A stretch of 57,343 bases of DNA from CAZADH01 sp964483805 (GTDB lineage: Bacteria > Muiribacteriota > Ozemobacteria > Ozemobacterales > Ozemobacteraceae), in NCBI GenBank assembly GCA_964483805.1, contig CAZADH010000009.1, positions 1 through 57,343 on the forward strand, in the 5' to 3' direction. The notes under the pieces were generated by a model, which saw nothing but the letters and a program-made list of their open reading frames with translations, was not told the DNA's origin and did not search any database. A program made the translations under genes and the position numbers. Below, piece after piece: positions 27,319 to 36,319 of the stretch (the stretch's first letter is position 1; every line of letters begins with the position of its first letter).

Positions 27319-30300
27319 TGATTGCCGGCCGGCGACAACCGCGCATTCGGGAGCGTACCGAGGCGCGGTTCGGCTATTGGCTGAAATACTTTGTATGCGC
27401 AGTCACGACCTTCGTCATTCTTCTTGTCCCGAGCGACGCCAGCGCGGCGGCGAAGCCACCGGATTACGCGCTGATCAAGAAGTATCTGCAAGCCCGCATG
27501 TATCCCGAGGCCTATCTCGAGGTGATGCGCGCCGAGCTGAAGAGCAAAGAGATCGACCCGAAGCTGCAAAAGCTGAAGAGAGACCTGCTCAACCCGGTCA
27601 AGAAAGAAGCGACCCAACGCGCCCGCGTCAACGAGGGCGACGTCGGCCTGCGCATTCTGCTCGCCGACATCGCGTTTCAGGAAGGGCGCCTCGACGACGC
27701 CGTCCAGCAGATCGACACGGTGAAGAACAGCGGCAACCCGGGCATGCTGGGGCATTACACGCTGGCGAAAGTGCTCTTCCGCAAGAACAACCTCGCCCAG
27801 GCCTGTGCCGAGCTCGAGATTGCGCTGAAGGCCGACCCCGGCAGCGACGTGCTGTTCGACGACTTCACCTATCTGTACAACTGCAAGAACTACGGGCAGA
27901 AGACCGCGCAAAGCCTGACCCCAAACTCGAACTTCCCCAAGCGCGCCACCCCGATTGCCGCGAACTCATCGGGACTGCCCGACAACCCCTTTGCCAACGA
28001 CCCGACGCGCCCCCCCGACAACGTCCCGCCTCCTGAAGATCCACAACCGCCCGTCGATCCCATGCAGAACGCACAGGCCCCCGGCAGCGACGGTTCCGGG
28101 CTGGGCAGCGAACTGGGTTCGGGCAGCGGTTCCGACGACAATCCATTGCCGCCCGATGACCCCGACAATCCAATCGAGGTCGAGCCGCCGACCGGTTCGG
28201 ACACGGGTTCCGAGAACGGGTCCGCCATGGGTTCAGACGTCGGTTCGGATACCGGTTCCGAAGCGGGATCGGGCAGCGCCGTCGCCGTCGGCAGCGGTTC
28301 GCCGGGTCCCGAGCCGGATTTCGGCTCCGGTAGCGGCTCTGAGAGCGAAGATCCCGAACACAAGTCGGCCAAAGAGATCGAAAAGCTGCTCGCACAGGCG
28401 AAAAGTTACAGCGAAGCCAAGCAGTATGAAGAGGCCGAGATGGCCCTGGCCAAGGTCAAGAAACTGGCCCCCGACACGCCCGGTCTCGGCGAACTGGCTG
28501 ACAAGATCACCACCAATCGCGACCTCGAGAAACAATACAAGGTGGCGATCGACCTGTTCGAGCGCGGCAAGTTCGATCTCGCCCGTGACATATTCGAAAA
28601 AGCATACGCGGCCGACCCGGTCAAATATGCCGACGCCTCGTTGTATCTGGGCAAGATCTTCCTGCTCACCGTCGACCCGGGCACAAACAAACCGTATTAC
28701 ACCAAGGCCCACAAGTATTTCGAGATCTACCTCAAGCGGTCCGACCTCACCGATGAACTGCGCCGCGACGTTGAGTGGCTGATCATCGGCATTCTGGCCG
28801 ACAGCCAGAAATACGAGGATGCCTACGAACGGTTCACCCGGTTCGACGAGGCCAATCACGAGTTTGCCGTCAACCAGAAGAGCTACACCAACCTGAAATA
28901 CAAGTTGTGGTTCCAGCATTACTACACCGAGGTCGTCATCGGCTCGGTCGTCTTCATCGGGTTGTTCGTGTTCGTGTTCATGCTGACGATCATCCCCAAC
29001 TTGCGCATCTTCGGCGGCGACCCGGTCGAGCGCGCCAGGGCCGCCTTCGAGAAGAAAGACTTCGAGAAGGTCGCCAAGGTCACCGAGCAGGCGCTCAAGC
29101 GCGGCAATCTGCCGATCCAGATCAAGCGCCAGGTGCTGGAATACTCGATCAAGGCGAACTTCGTCCTGAAGAACTATTTCAAATGCCAGGATCTCAGTAA
29201 AGAATTGTTGGTGGACTTCCCCGAAAATGCGGTGGCCGCCGATCACCTGGCGCGGGCGTATCTCGAAAGCAAGGATACGAGCCCCGAGGCGATCACCGTC
29301 TACGAGTCGACCTATCTGGCCGACGCCGATCGCACCGAGTTTCTGCCGCTTCTGGCCGCCTACTACGCGCAACAGAAAGAGGTCAGCGAACAGGCCATCA
29401 CCATTCTGCAGGCGCATTTCGAGACGAACCCAGGGCAGCGCGAGGCCACCATGGCCCTTGCCGAGGCGTATACGCAGAACAAGAAGATGGGCGACGAGGT
29501 GGCCATCGTTCTCGAGAGAGCGCTCACCATGGACGGCACCCGCATGGGGTGGCGCGAACTGCTGGCCCGCAACTACGCGCGCAAGAACATGTTCGCCGAG
29601 GCAGTCGAACAGTGCAAACTGGTGCTGACCGCCGGCATCGAAAACATGGGCATTCACGTGGTCTACACCACCTGCATGAAGAAACTGAACATGCTCGACG
29701 AAGCGATTCTGCAATACGAGCAGTTCCTGCAGAAGCACCCCGACAATCCGCAACTGCAAGAGATTCTCACCGAGTTGCGTCGCGAAATGGAAAGCTCGGG
29801 CGGGTTGGCGGGCTCGGCCCCGCTGCAGCAGCCCTTCGCCCCCGAGCTCGGGTCGGTCCTCGGTGGTGTGGTCGGCGGCGGCGAACCGACCGACGGGTTC
29901 CCGTTGCCCGGCGGGTTGCCCGACGGGGAACTGCCGTTGCCGCCGGCTTTGCAAGACACCGATATCGAGAGTTTCGTCGAGCCGCCACCCGATGGGTTTG
30001 CGCCCGACAGCACCGACGCCCCGCTCCCCGAGTTTCTCAAAGAGGTCGAACCGGTCGTCGAGAGACCCAAGTCCGACAGGCAGCGCGAGGGCGACCGGGG
30101 GCCGAGCAAGAGTGGCGGCGACACGGCCCGACCGACGATCGATCTGCCAAAGCCCGGCCGGATCATCGAGCCCCCGCCGAAGCGCACACTGGCCGATGAC
30201 GACGACGATCGCGACCCCCGCACGCTGCCGAAGAAGAAAGAAGCGCCGCCGATCCCACCCATGGACGACGCGCCGCACACCGACGTCGACGACATACTTA

Positions 30301-30800
30301 ATATGGCAACCATGGAACCGTTTGCCGGCAGCGATGCGGTCGATAATCCTGCGGGTGCGACCGGCGGCAAGAGCAAGGCGGGCAGCGGCGGCGAAGGCGG
30401 CGACAAGTCCCGCAGTGCCGGCGGCCCGAGCCGGGTCAACGAGGCCGATGTGGCCTCGGCCCGCACGGCATTGTTGTCAGGCCGGTATCAAGACGCCATC
30501 GACAAACTCGGGCCGATCTTCGCCACCAATCGCAGTCACCTGCAGGTGGGTGTCATTCTCGCCGACGCCTATCTAAATCAGGGCAAGGCCGACCTCGCCA
30601 AAGAGATCGTCGAGACGATGAGCTTCGACCGCGAACTGATGCCGATCGAGATCAAAGACCTGATCTACCGCATCGGCGTTGCCCTCGAAGAACTGGGCGA
30701 CCCGCGCAGCGCCCTACAGCTCTACGACATCATCTGCCAGGTCGACATCAATTACAAAGACGTGTTCGACCGCAGCGATCGGTTGTATCAGCACCGGTAA
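27318..30800 (+). CDS. Very large membrane TPR protein with Gly/Ser/Asp-rich linker
   Basis: The ATG overlaps the previous TGA by one base, giving 1160 residues; the reading frame upstream is an antisense-like extension and is not used. It has a signal or anchor helix at about 20-44, TPR-like helices at 50-200, and a low-complexity Gly/Ser/Asp/Pro linker at about 220-350. TPRs follow (YSEAKQYEEAEMALAKVKKL, AIDLFERGKFDLARDIFEKA), then a membrane segment at about 537-562 (VVIGSVVFIGLFVFVFML). More TPRs fill 575-830, then a Pro/Asp-rich linker and final TPRs at about 1030-1160. It parallels the preceding gene in topology, suggesting a paired complex. The function is unknown; envelope scaffold or motility regulator are possibilities. 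Confidence 0.83.
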   Translation: MIAGRRQPRIRERTEARFGYWLKYFVCAVTTFVILLVPSDASAAAKPPDYALIKKYLQARMYPEAYLEVMRAELKSKEIDPKLQKLKRDLLNPVKKEATQRARVNEGDVGLRILLADIAFQEGRLDDAVQQIDTVKNSGNPGMLGHYTLAKVLFRKNNLAQACAELEIALKADPGSDVLFDDFTYLYNCKNYGQKTAQSLTPNSNFPKRATPIAANSSGLPDNPFANDPTRPPDNVPPPEDPQPPVDPMQNAQAPGSDGSGLGSELGSGSGSDDNPLPPDDPDNPIEVEPPTGSDTGSENGSAMGSDVGSDTGSEAGSGSAVAVGSGSPGPEPDFGSGSGSESEDPEHKSAKEIEKLLAQAKSYSEAKQYEEAEMALAKVKKLAPDTPGLGELADKITTNRDLEKQYKVAIDLFERGKFDLARDIFEKAYAADPVKYADASLYLGKIFLLTVDPGTNKPYYTKAHKYFEIYLKRSDLTDELRRDVEWLIIGILADSQKYEDAYERFTRFDEANHEFAVNQKSYTNLKYKLWFQHYYTEVVIGSVVFIGLFVFVFMLTIIPNLRIFGGDPVERARAAFEKKDFEKVAKVTEQALKRGNLPIQIKRQVLEYSIKANFVLKNYFKCQDLSKELLVDFPENAVAADHLARAYLESKDTSPEAITVYESTYLADADRTEFLPLLAAYYAQQKEVSEQAITILQAHFETNPGQREATMALAEAYTQNKKMGDEVAIVLERALTMDGTRMGWRELLARNYARKNMFAEAVEQCKLVLTAGIENMGIHVVYTTCMKKLNMLDEAILQYEQFLQKHPDNPQLQEILTELRREMESSGGLAGSAPLQQPFAPELGSVLGGVVGGGEPTDGFPLPGGLPDGELPLPPALQDTDIESFVEPPPDGFAPDSTDAPLPEFLKEVEPVVERPKSDRQREGDRGPSKSGGDTARPTIDLPKPGRIIEPPPKRTLADDDDDRDPRTLPKKKEAPPIPPMDDAPHTDVDDILNMATMEPFAGSDAVDNPAGATGGKSKAGSGGEGGDKSRSAGGPSRVNEADVASARTALLSGRYQDAIDKLGPIFATNRSHLQVGVILADAYLNQGKADLAKEIVETMSFDRELMPIEIKDLIYRIGVALEELGDPRSALQLYDIICQVDINYKDVFDRSDRLYQHR
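28080..28350. repeat. Gly-Ser-rich coding low-complexity tract
   Basis: Repeated ggttcc, ggcagc and gacggttc codons encode the Gly/Ser/Asp linker of the 1160-residue TPR protein. Imperfect units and in-frame structure suggest growth by duplication. Confidence 0.6.
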
Positions 30801-30934
30801 TCCGGGCGCCCGCCTGTCAGCAAACGAAGACACCGGCGACTTCGACGCTCGCAACAATTCCTGTCCATCGCGGTTTGAGCAGAGCACCCATTAAATTTTC
30901 CGTGTACCCCTTCCGGGCCCCCCGGGGTCGTCCG

Positions 30935-30940
30935 TATAAT
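30935..30940 (+). promoter_or_regulatory. Consensus -10 box upstream of the four-repeat protein
   Basis: TATAAT (30935-30940) lies about 110 bases before the start at 31050. No good -35 box lies 17 bases upstream; a GC-rich inverted repeat (around 30914-30928) occupies that place and could be an operator or the upstream terminator. Confidence 0.4.
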
Positions 30941-31049
30941 TCATAGCATCTTCCCCGGCGAGGCGGCCGGAAACCACGGAAACCAGCACCAACAGTGCAT
31001 TACATAAGAACATCCCAACCGGATGAACCAAAAAGGAGCCATAAGAACC

Positions 31050-32327
31050 ATGAATAACCTCTTCAATCGTGACGAAGCCATCCGCATCACCCGCGAAACC
31101 ATCGAGCACGCCCTCAGCTTCTTCCACACTGTGAATCGCACGGTGCTCGGCAACCAACCAACGGATGAGCAGAACCGCCACACCGAAGAGTTCAACCGCC
31201 GCATCCAGGAGCTCAACAGCCTCCGCGAGCAGTTCGAAACCCGCCACAACGACTACATCAACCGCATCGAGAATGTGTGGCGCACCTTCTTCACCAATGT
31301 GACCCCGACCACGACGAATCCGACCCAGGTCATCAACAATATGTTTGACCCCAACGAGTTCGTGCGCCTCAATCGTGAAGTGGTCAATGGCACGCTCGAT
31401 TTCGTCAGCAAGACCCACGAGAACGTGCTGCGCACCTTCGTGCCGAATCCGACCACTCCGGTCACACAGATGGTCGAGACCATCAACCAGACCCGCGACG
31501 AGTTCGTCCGCCGCAATCAAGAGATCACCACCCGCATCAACGACATGCTGCACCAGGTGATGCCGACCTCGAGTCGCCAGCATGAGACGACCATGAACCG
31601 CACGAACACCACCACCAACCGTTTCGATCATCTCGAGATCACCCGCATCAACACCGAGTTGGTCGAGAATACCACCCGCTTCTGCCTCGATCTGAACAAC
31701 CGCCTGCTGCACGTCGTCGACGAGCATGGCCGCTTGACGATCGACCGCGAGCACCTGGGCACCATCGATCGCACCATCAACGAGTTCATCAACCACCACC
31801 GCACGGCGATCACCCAGCTCGAGACCCTGTGCCGCCAGACCGTCGACACCCACAACATCCCGACCCACGAGCAGCACCAGGTTCAATACAACGAATTGAC
31901 CCGCATCAACCACGAGATCATCACCCACACCGTCCGCTTCTTCATGACCCTCAACGAGCAGATCATCCGGGTGACCACCACCAGCAACGAGCGCATGCCC
32001 AACGTGGTTCGTGAGATCAGCGAGACCATCCACCGCAGCTTCGAAGAGTATCGCCGCGCTCACCACGTCCTGATCAGCCGCGTCGACACCCTGGTCCGCG
32101 AAGTCGTGAATCCGACGACCCGCACCGAGACCCGCGAGCATAGCCAGACCACCCAGACGACCACCCATCACGAGCCTCGGCACACGACCGAGAACGTAAA
32201 TACAAACGAGCACACCACTCGCACCACCGAGCCGAAGACCACCCGCGGCACCAAAACCACTGGCGAAAAGACCGAGACCAAGACCACGTCGCGCAGCCGC
32301 ACCACCAAAGAGAAGAAGAGCAAGTAA
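31050..32327 (+). CDS. Four-repeat helical, phasin-like protein with Thr-rich basic tail
   Basis: AAGGAG at 31033-31038 supports the ATG at 31050, 425 residues. Four related units of about 75-80 residues start near residues 4, 97, 190 and 277. Each opens with a pattern like FxxxExxRIxxExV, followed by about 30 residues and a second long helix ending in IxxRI or IxxQL (for example DEFVRRNQEITTRINDML and EEYRRAHHVLISRVDTLV). Two-helix units of this type resemble phasins and other coiled-coil proteins. The last 70 residues are a disordered Thr/Lys/Arg/Glu/His tail ending RTTKEKKSK. No signal or membrane segment exists, so it is cytoplasmic. It may coat an inclusion or bind nucleic acid through the tail. 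Strong terminator downstream; single-gene unit. Confidence 0.82.
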   Translation: MNNLFNRDEAIRITRETIEHALSFFHTVNRTVLGNQPTDEQNRHTEEFNRRIQELNSLREQFETRHNDYINRIENVWRTFFTNVTPTTTNPTQVINNMFDPNEFVRLNREVVNGTLDFVSKTHENVLRTFVPNPTTPVTQMVETINQTRDEFVRRNQEITTRINDMLHQVMPTSSRQHETTMNRTNTTTNRFDHLEITRINTELVENTTRFCLDLNNRLLHVVDEHGRLTIDREHLGTIDRTINEFINHHRTAITQLETLCRQTVDTHNIPTHEQHQVQYNELTRINHEIITHTVRFFMTLNEQIIRVTTTSNERMPNVVREISETIHRSFEEYRRAHHVLISRVDTLVREVVNPTTRTETREHSQTTQTTTHHEPRHTTENVNTNEHTTRTTEPKTTRGTKTTGEKTETKTTSRSRTTKEKKSK

Positions 32328-32345
32328 CCCAGCGATTTGCCGATC

Positions 32346-32373
32346 GGGGCCGGCGCCAATAGGCGCCGGCCCC
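32346..32373 (+). terminator. Strong terminator after the four-repeat protein
   Basis: GGGGCCGGCGCC (32346-32357) and its exact inverse (32362-32373) form a 12-base-pair stem around AATA, followed by GTGCTTTT. Confidence 0.85.
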
Positions 32374-32544
32374 GTGCTTTTCCCAAAAAACGCTGGCGGT
32401 GAGAGATCCCCCCGTCGGACCGATCGTTCGCTGTCGGTCTTCCCCCTCGCGAAAAACCCTTCACGAACTTCGGGAACGTGACGATAGAGGCGATGAGGAC
32501 GTTTGTCTACATCTGCCATCCGGCCGAGGAGGAGTGCCGACCCC

Positions 32545-33996
32545 ATGCGCACACGCAAAACGCTGTTGCTGCTGACAGCCGTCGGTCTGGCCACCCTGCA
32601 AGGTTCTGCCATGGGTGCGATCTATCAAGACGATGGTCAAGCACCGCTTCCGAGCCGAACCCGCAGTCAGGTCCAGAGCGCCGGCTTCAGTTCCCGAATG
32701 CTCTCATCTCTCAACGCCACGAACCGGTACGACACGCCGCGTCAGGCCACGGTCGAACCGCGCCTGGCCGCCGATGCCTTGCCACCGATCCAGGTGCCGC
32801 CGGACGCCGGCAGCGGGGGCAGTTCAGCCTTGCCGGCCCTGCCGCCGATCTCGGTCGGCGGTGATGGATCGGGCTCGAGCAGCGACTCGGGCAGCATCGC
32901 CGCCCCACCGCCGCTCGATGCCATCGATGCCGGTAGCGGTTCCGGTAGTGCCAGCGGCAAGCCCCCGAAGTCGGGCAAGGGCTCGAAAGGGACCGGCGGC
33001 AAATCGTCGAAGTCCGGCAAGAGTTCTGGCCGCAGCTCGGGTTCGAGCCGGGGTAATAACACCGTGCTATCGAGCGGCCAGGAAGTCTACTCGCAGGAAC
33101 CGCTCCGCCTGCCGCCGATCTCGGCCATTCCCGAGCAACCTGCCCGCACGACGCTGCCGCCCTTGCAGACCAATCGCATGCTCGAGGTGCCGCTGGTTCA
33201 GGCCGACTCGATCATTCGCGTGCTCGCCTGCAACAGCAACGGGTTCACGGGTCTCAGTCAGACGACATCGGCCGACATTTCAAAAGAGGGTTCGTTCAAG
33301 ATGGGCGTGCATTCGAGTTGGTTCAAGCTCGAGCGCGTCTACGATCGGGTCCTGGCCACGAACGAGAGCGGCGACCTGCTGCAGATGCCGCTGTTCTTCA
33401 ACTACGCCGTCACCAACGATCTCGAAGTGGCGTTCATGATGCCGATCCTGAACTACACGGTAAAATCGCGCATTCTGTGGTCGAAAGATTTCCGCGAGTC
33501 GGGCGTTGGTGACTCCAAGCTCGGCTTCAAATACCGGGTTTTCGACAATCCCGAGTATCAGATGCGCGGCGCTTTCGGCCTATCGTTCAAGTTCCCGACC
33601 GGTTCGGATGCCAAGGGACTGGGCACCGGCAAGACCGACTTCGAGATCTTCACGTCGTTCTCGAAGACGTTCGAAAAGGTCATTGCCCACCTGAACCTGG
33701 GTTACGTCATGACGGGCGACCCGAACAACAACTTCTATCCCGACGGGCTGGCCGATATCTTCTACTACAACATCGGGCTGGAATATCCGCACACGCACAA
33801 TGTCACGGTGATGGCCGAGGTCAACGGCACCGACTGGGGCGCGGAGGGTCTGAGCGTCGATGTGACGCCCGGTCTGCGTTACACTCCGACCGAGAACTTC
33901 GCCTTCGAGGTGTCGATCCCGGTGTCGGTGACCAACGACCAACGTTTCGGTTACAACTACCGACTCAATCTGGGTCTGACCTCGTTCTTCAAGTAG
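32545..33996 (+). CDS. Outer-membrane beta-barrel protein with N-terminal Gly/Ser linker
   Basis: The ATG at 32545 follows GAGGAGGAG and gives 483 residues. A signal peptide (TLLLLTAVGLATLQGSAMGA) is followed by a disordered Gly/Ser/Lys/Pro region to about residue 210. A barrel of alternating strands then runs to the C-terminus: GSFKMGVHSSWFKLERVYDR, LLQMPLFFNYAVTNDLEVAF, YQMRGAFGLSFKFPTGSDA, YYNIGLEYPHTHNVTVMAEV and YNYRLNLGLTSFFK. The aromatic C-terminal strand suits BamA-dependent insertion. It resembles transporter-type barrels of the MetA-pathway (PF13557-like) group, but I am not sure of the family. It confirms a two-membrane envelope. Confidence 0.8.
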   Translation: MRTRKTLLLLTAVGLATLQGSAMGAIYQDDGQAPLPSRTRSQVQSAGFSSRMLSSLNATNRYDTPRQATVEPRLAADALPPIQVPPDAGSGGSSALPALPPISVGGDGSGSSSDSGSIAAPPPLDAIDAGSGSGSASGKPPKSGKGSKGTGGKSSKSGKSSGRSSGSSRGNNTVLSSGQEVYSQEPLRLPPISAIPEQPARTTLPPLQTNRMLEVPLVQADSIIRVLACNSNGFTGLSQTTSADISKEGSFKMGVHSSWFKLERVYDRVLATNESGDLLQMPLFFNYAVTNDLEVAFMMPILNYTVKSRILWSKDFRESGVGDSKLGFKYRVFDNPEYQMRGAFGLSFKFPTGSDAKGLGTGKTDFEIFTSFSKTFEKVIAHLNLGYVMTGDPNNNFYPDGLADIFYYNIGLEYPHTHNVTVMAEVNGTDWGAEGLSVDVTPGLRYTPTENFAFEVSIPVSVTNDQRFGYNYRLNLGLTSFFK

Positions 33997-34035
33997 GCCC
34001 CGTCCGCCACCCGCAACGGGTTGCGCTAACAAGAG

Positions 34036-34057
34036 ACGCGCCGGGCAACCGGCGCGT
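34036..34057 (+). terminator. Terminator after the outer-membrane protein
   Basis: ACGCGCCGG (34036-34044) pairs with CCGGCGCGT (34049-34057) around GCAA, followed by TCTTCGTTTT. Confidence 0.8.
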
Positions 34058-34111
34058 TCTTCGTTTTCGGGAACCCAGGGTCCCGGCCGCGCTTCTCCCA
34101 CAACTTTCGCG

Positions 34112-34140
34112 TTGCGGCGGCAACGGGATTGCGGTACGAT
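34112..34140 (+). promoter_or_regulatory. Candidate promoter for fcl-gmd
   Basis: TTGCGG (34112-34117) and TACGAT (34135-34140) are 17 bases apart, 45 bases before the fcl start. It fits the TTGnnn-17-TAnnAT pattern seen elsewhere in the window. Confidence 0.45.
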
Positions 34141-34184
34141 AGCCGCACTCCGCAGTAACACCTGCCGAGGGGAGAAATGCGGTC

Positions 34185-35168
34185 ATGGACAAATCGGCTC
34201 GCATCTACGTCGCCGGCCACCTGGGACTGGTCGGCAGTGCACTGTGCCGGCAACTGAAGGCATCCGGTCACACGAATCTGCTAACCCGCTCGTTCGAGCA
34301 GCTCGATCTGCGCAACCCGGCTGCCGTGCAGTCATTTTTTGAGCAGGAACGCCCCGAGTACGTGCTGATCGCCGCCGCCAAGGTCGGCGGTATTTACGCG
34401 AACAATACATTCCCGGCCGATTTCATCTACGACAACCTGATGATTCAGTCGTCGCTCATCCACGCGGCCTGGAAAACCAAGGTCAAGCGGCTGCTGTTCC
34501 TCGGGTCGTCGTGCATCTATCCGCGCGATTGCCCGCAACCGATGAAGGAAGAGCACTTGCTCACCGGTCCGCTCGAGAAGACCAACGAACCGTACGCCAT
34601 TGCGAAGATTGCGGGTTTGATCATGTGTGAGAGTTTTAACCGACAACACGGCACCGAGTTCTTCTCGGTCATGCCTACGAATCTCTACGGTCCCAACGAC
34701 AACTACGACCCGCTCAATTCGCATGTGCTGCCGGCATTGATCCGACGAGTGCATGAGGCCAAGGTTGCCGGGCAACCGACGGTCGAGATTTGGGGAACTG
34801 GCACGCCGCGGCGCGAGTTCCTCTTCAGCGACGACATGGCGGCGGCATCGCTTCTGCTCATGAACCAGCCGGCCGAGCGGATTCTGCAATACAAACCGGT
34901 GTTGTTCAACATCGGCTGCGGCACCGACGTCACCATCAAGGAACTGGCCGAACTGGTTTGCCGGGTTGTCGGGTTCACGGGCAGTCTGACCTGGAACACG
35001 AGCAAACCCGATGGCACACCGCGCAAACTGCTCGATGTCTCGCGCATGAAGACCTTCGACTGGAAACCGCGGGTTACCCTGGAGGAAGGCATTCGCCTCG
35101 CCTACGCCGATTTCGCGAAACGATTCGGCACAGCGGCGCCTGAACCGACCACGGTCTCGCGGAGATAA
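34185..35168 (+). CDS. fcl: GDP-L-fucose synthase
   Basis: This 327-residue short-chain dehydrogenase converts GDP-4-keto-6-deoxy-D-mannose to GDP-L-fucose by epimerisation at C3 and C5 and NADPH reduction. It has the coenzyme motif VAGHLGLVGSA (a variant of GxxGxxG as in WcaG/Fcl), AAKVGGI, LGSSCIYP and the catalytic pair in PYAIAK. Length matches the family (about 310-330). The partner gmd follows. The product feeds O-antigen or capsule assembly. GGGGAG lies about 12 bases before the ATG. Confidence 0.94.
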   Translation: MDKSARIYVAGHLGLVGSALCRQLKASGHTNLLTRSFEQLDLRNPAAVQSFFEQERPEYVLIAAAKVGGIYANNTFPADFIYDNLMIQSSLIHAAWKTKVKRLLFLGSSCIYPRDCPQPMKEEHLLTGPLEKTNEPYAIAKIAGLIMCESFNRQHGTEFFSVMPTNLYGPNDNYDPLNSHVLPALIRRVHEAKVAGQPTVEIWGTGTPRREFLFSDDMAAASLLLMNQPAERILQYKPVLFNIGCGTDVTIKELAELVCRVVGFTGSLTWNTSKPDGTPRKLLDVSRMKTFDWKPRVTLEEGIRLAYADFAKRFGTAAPEPTTVSRR

Positions 35169-35214
35169 CAATACGTTGTATTACGATCGCTGCGGCGGTC
35201 GGGAGGAGAAACTC

Positions 35215-36306
35215 ATGACACGCAAAGTTGCGCTCATTACCGGCATCACCGGCCAGGACGGGGCCTATCTCGCCGAACTGTTGCTCAACAAGGGCTACGT
35301 GGTGCACGGCATCAAGCGGCGCTCCTCGTTGTTCAATACCGACCGCATCGACCATTTGTATCGCGACCCGCACGAGTCGGGGTATCACTTCACCCTGCAT
35401 TACGGCGACATGACCGACTCGACGAATCTCATCCGCATCGTGCAGGAAACCCAACCCGACGAGATCTACAATCTTGCGGCCCAGAGCCACGTCAAGGTCA
35501 GCTTCGAGTCGCCCGAGTACACCGCAAATGCCGATGGGATTGGCGTTCTGCGCATTCTCGAGGCCATTCGCATTCTCGGCCTCGAGAAGAAGACCCGGTT
35601 CTACCAGGCCTCGACGAGCGAATTGTATGGATTGGTGCAAGAGACGCCACAACGTGAGACCACGCCGTTCTATCCGCGCAGCCCTTACGCAGTGGCGAAG
35701 CTCTACGCCTACTGGATCTGCGTGAATTACCGCGAGGCCTACGGCATTTTTGCCGCCAACGGCATTCTCTTCAATCACGAGAGCCCGCTGCGCGGCGAGA
35801 CCTTCGTCACCCGCAAGATCACCCGGGCCGTCGCCCGCATCAAGCTGGGCTCGCAGCACAAGCTGTATCTGGGCAATCTCGGTGCCAAGCGCGATTGGGG
35901 CCATGCGAAAGATTACGTCGAAGCGATGCACCTGATTCTGCAACAGCCCAAGCCCGAAGATTTCGTCATTGCCACCGGCAAGACCACAACGGTCCGCGAC
36001 TTCGTCCAGATGGCCTGCAAAGAGGTGGGCATCGACATCGACTGGCAGGGCAACGGGGTCGACGAGAAGGGGATCGACCGCGCCACCGGCAAGATCCTGG
36101 TCGAGGTCGACCCGCGCTATTTCCGACCGACCGAGGTCGAATTGCTCCTCGGCGACGCCACGCGCGCCCGCGAAAAACTGGGTTGGACGCCGAAATGCAC
36201 GCTCGAGCAACTGGTCAAAGACATGGTGGCGGCCGACATGGCCGAGGAGCAGCGCGACGCATATCTGCGCGAAGCGGGCCACCGCACGCTCGACCGGTTC
36301 GAGTAA
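35215..36306 (+). CDS. gmd: GDP-mannose 4,6-dehydratase
   Basis: This enzyme makes GDP-4-keto-6-deoxy-D-mannose from GDP-mannose, the substrate of the preceding fcl. GGGAGGAG supports the ATG at 35215 (363 residues); an upstream TTG would add 13 poor residues. Motifs: TGITGQDGAYLAE for NADP, SSLFNTDRIDHLY, the catalytic triad region STSELYG and SPYAVAKLY, and FNHESPLRGETFVTRKI. fcl is placed before gmd rather than after it. GDP-fucose or a related GDP-6-deoxy sugar is the expected product. Confidence 0.95.
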   Translation: MTRKVALITGITGQDGAYLAELLLNKGYVVHGIKRRSSLFNTDRIDHLYRDPHESGYHFTLHYGDMTDSTNLIRIVQETQPDEIYNLAAQSHVKVSFESPEYTANADGIGVLRILEAIRILGLEKKTRFYQASTSELYGLVQETPQRETTPFYPRSPYAVAKLYAYWICVNYREAYGIFAANGILFNHESPLRGETFVTRKITRAVARIKLGSQHKLYLGNLGAKRDWGHAKDYVEAMHLILQQPKPEDFVIATGKTTTVRDFVQMACKEVGIDIDWQGNGVDEKGIDRATGKILVEVDPRYFRPTEVELLLGDATRAREKLGWTPKCTLEQLVKDMVAADMAEEQRDAYLREAGHRTLDRFE

Positions 36307-36319
36307 CGGGTCGACGACC

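Noticed and set aside
28233..30278. 681-codon minus-strand frame opposite the large TPR protein
   Set aside because: Antisense shadow with no recognisable domain or start signal.
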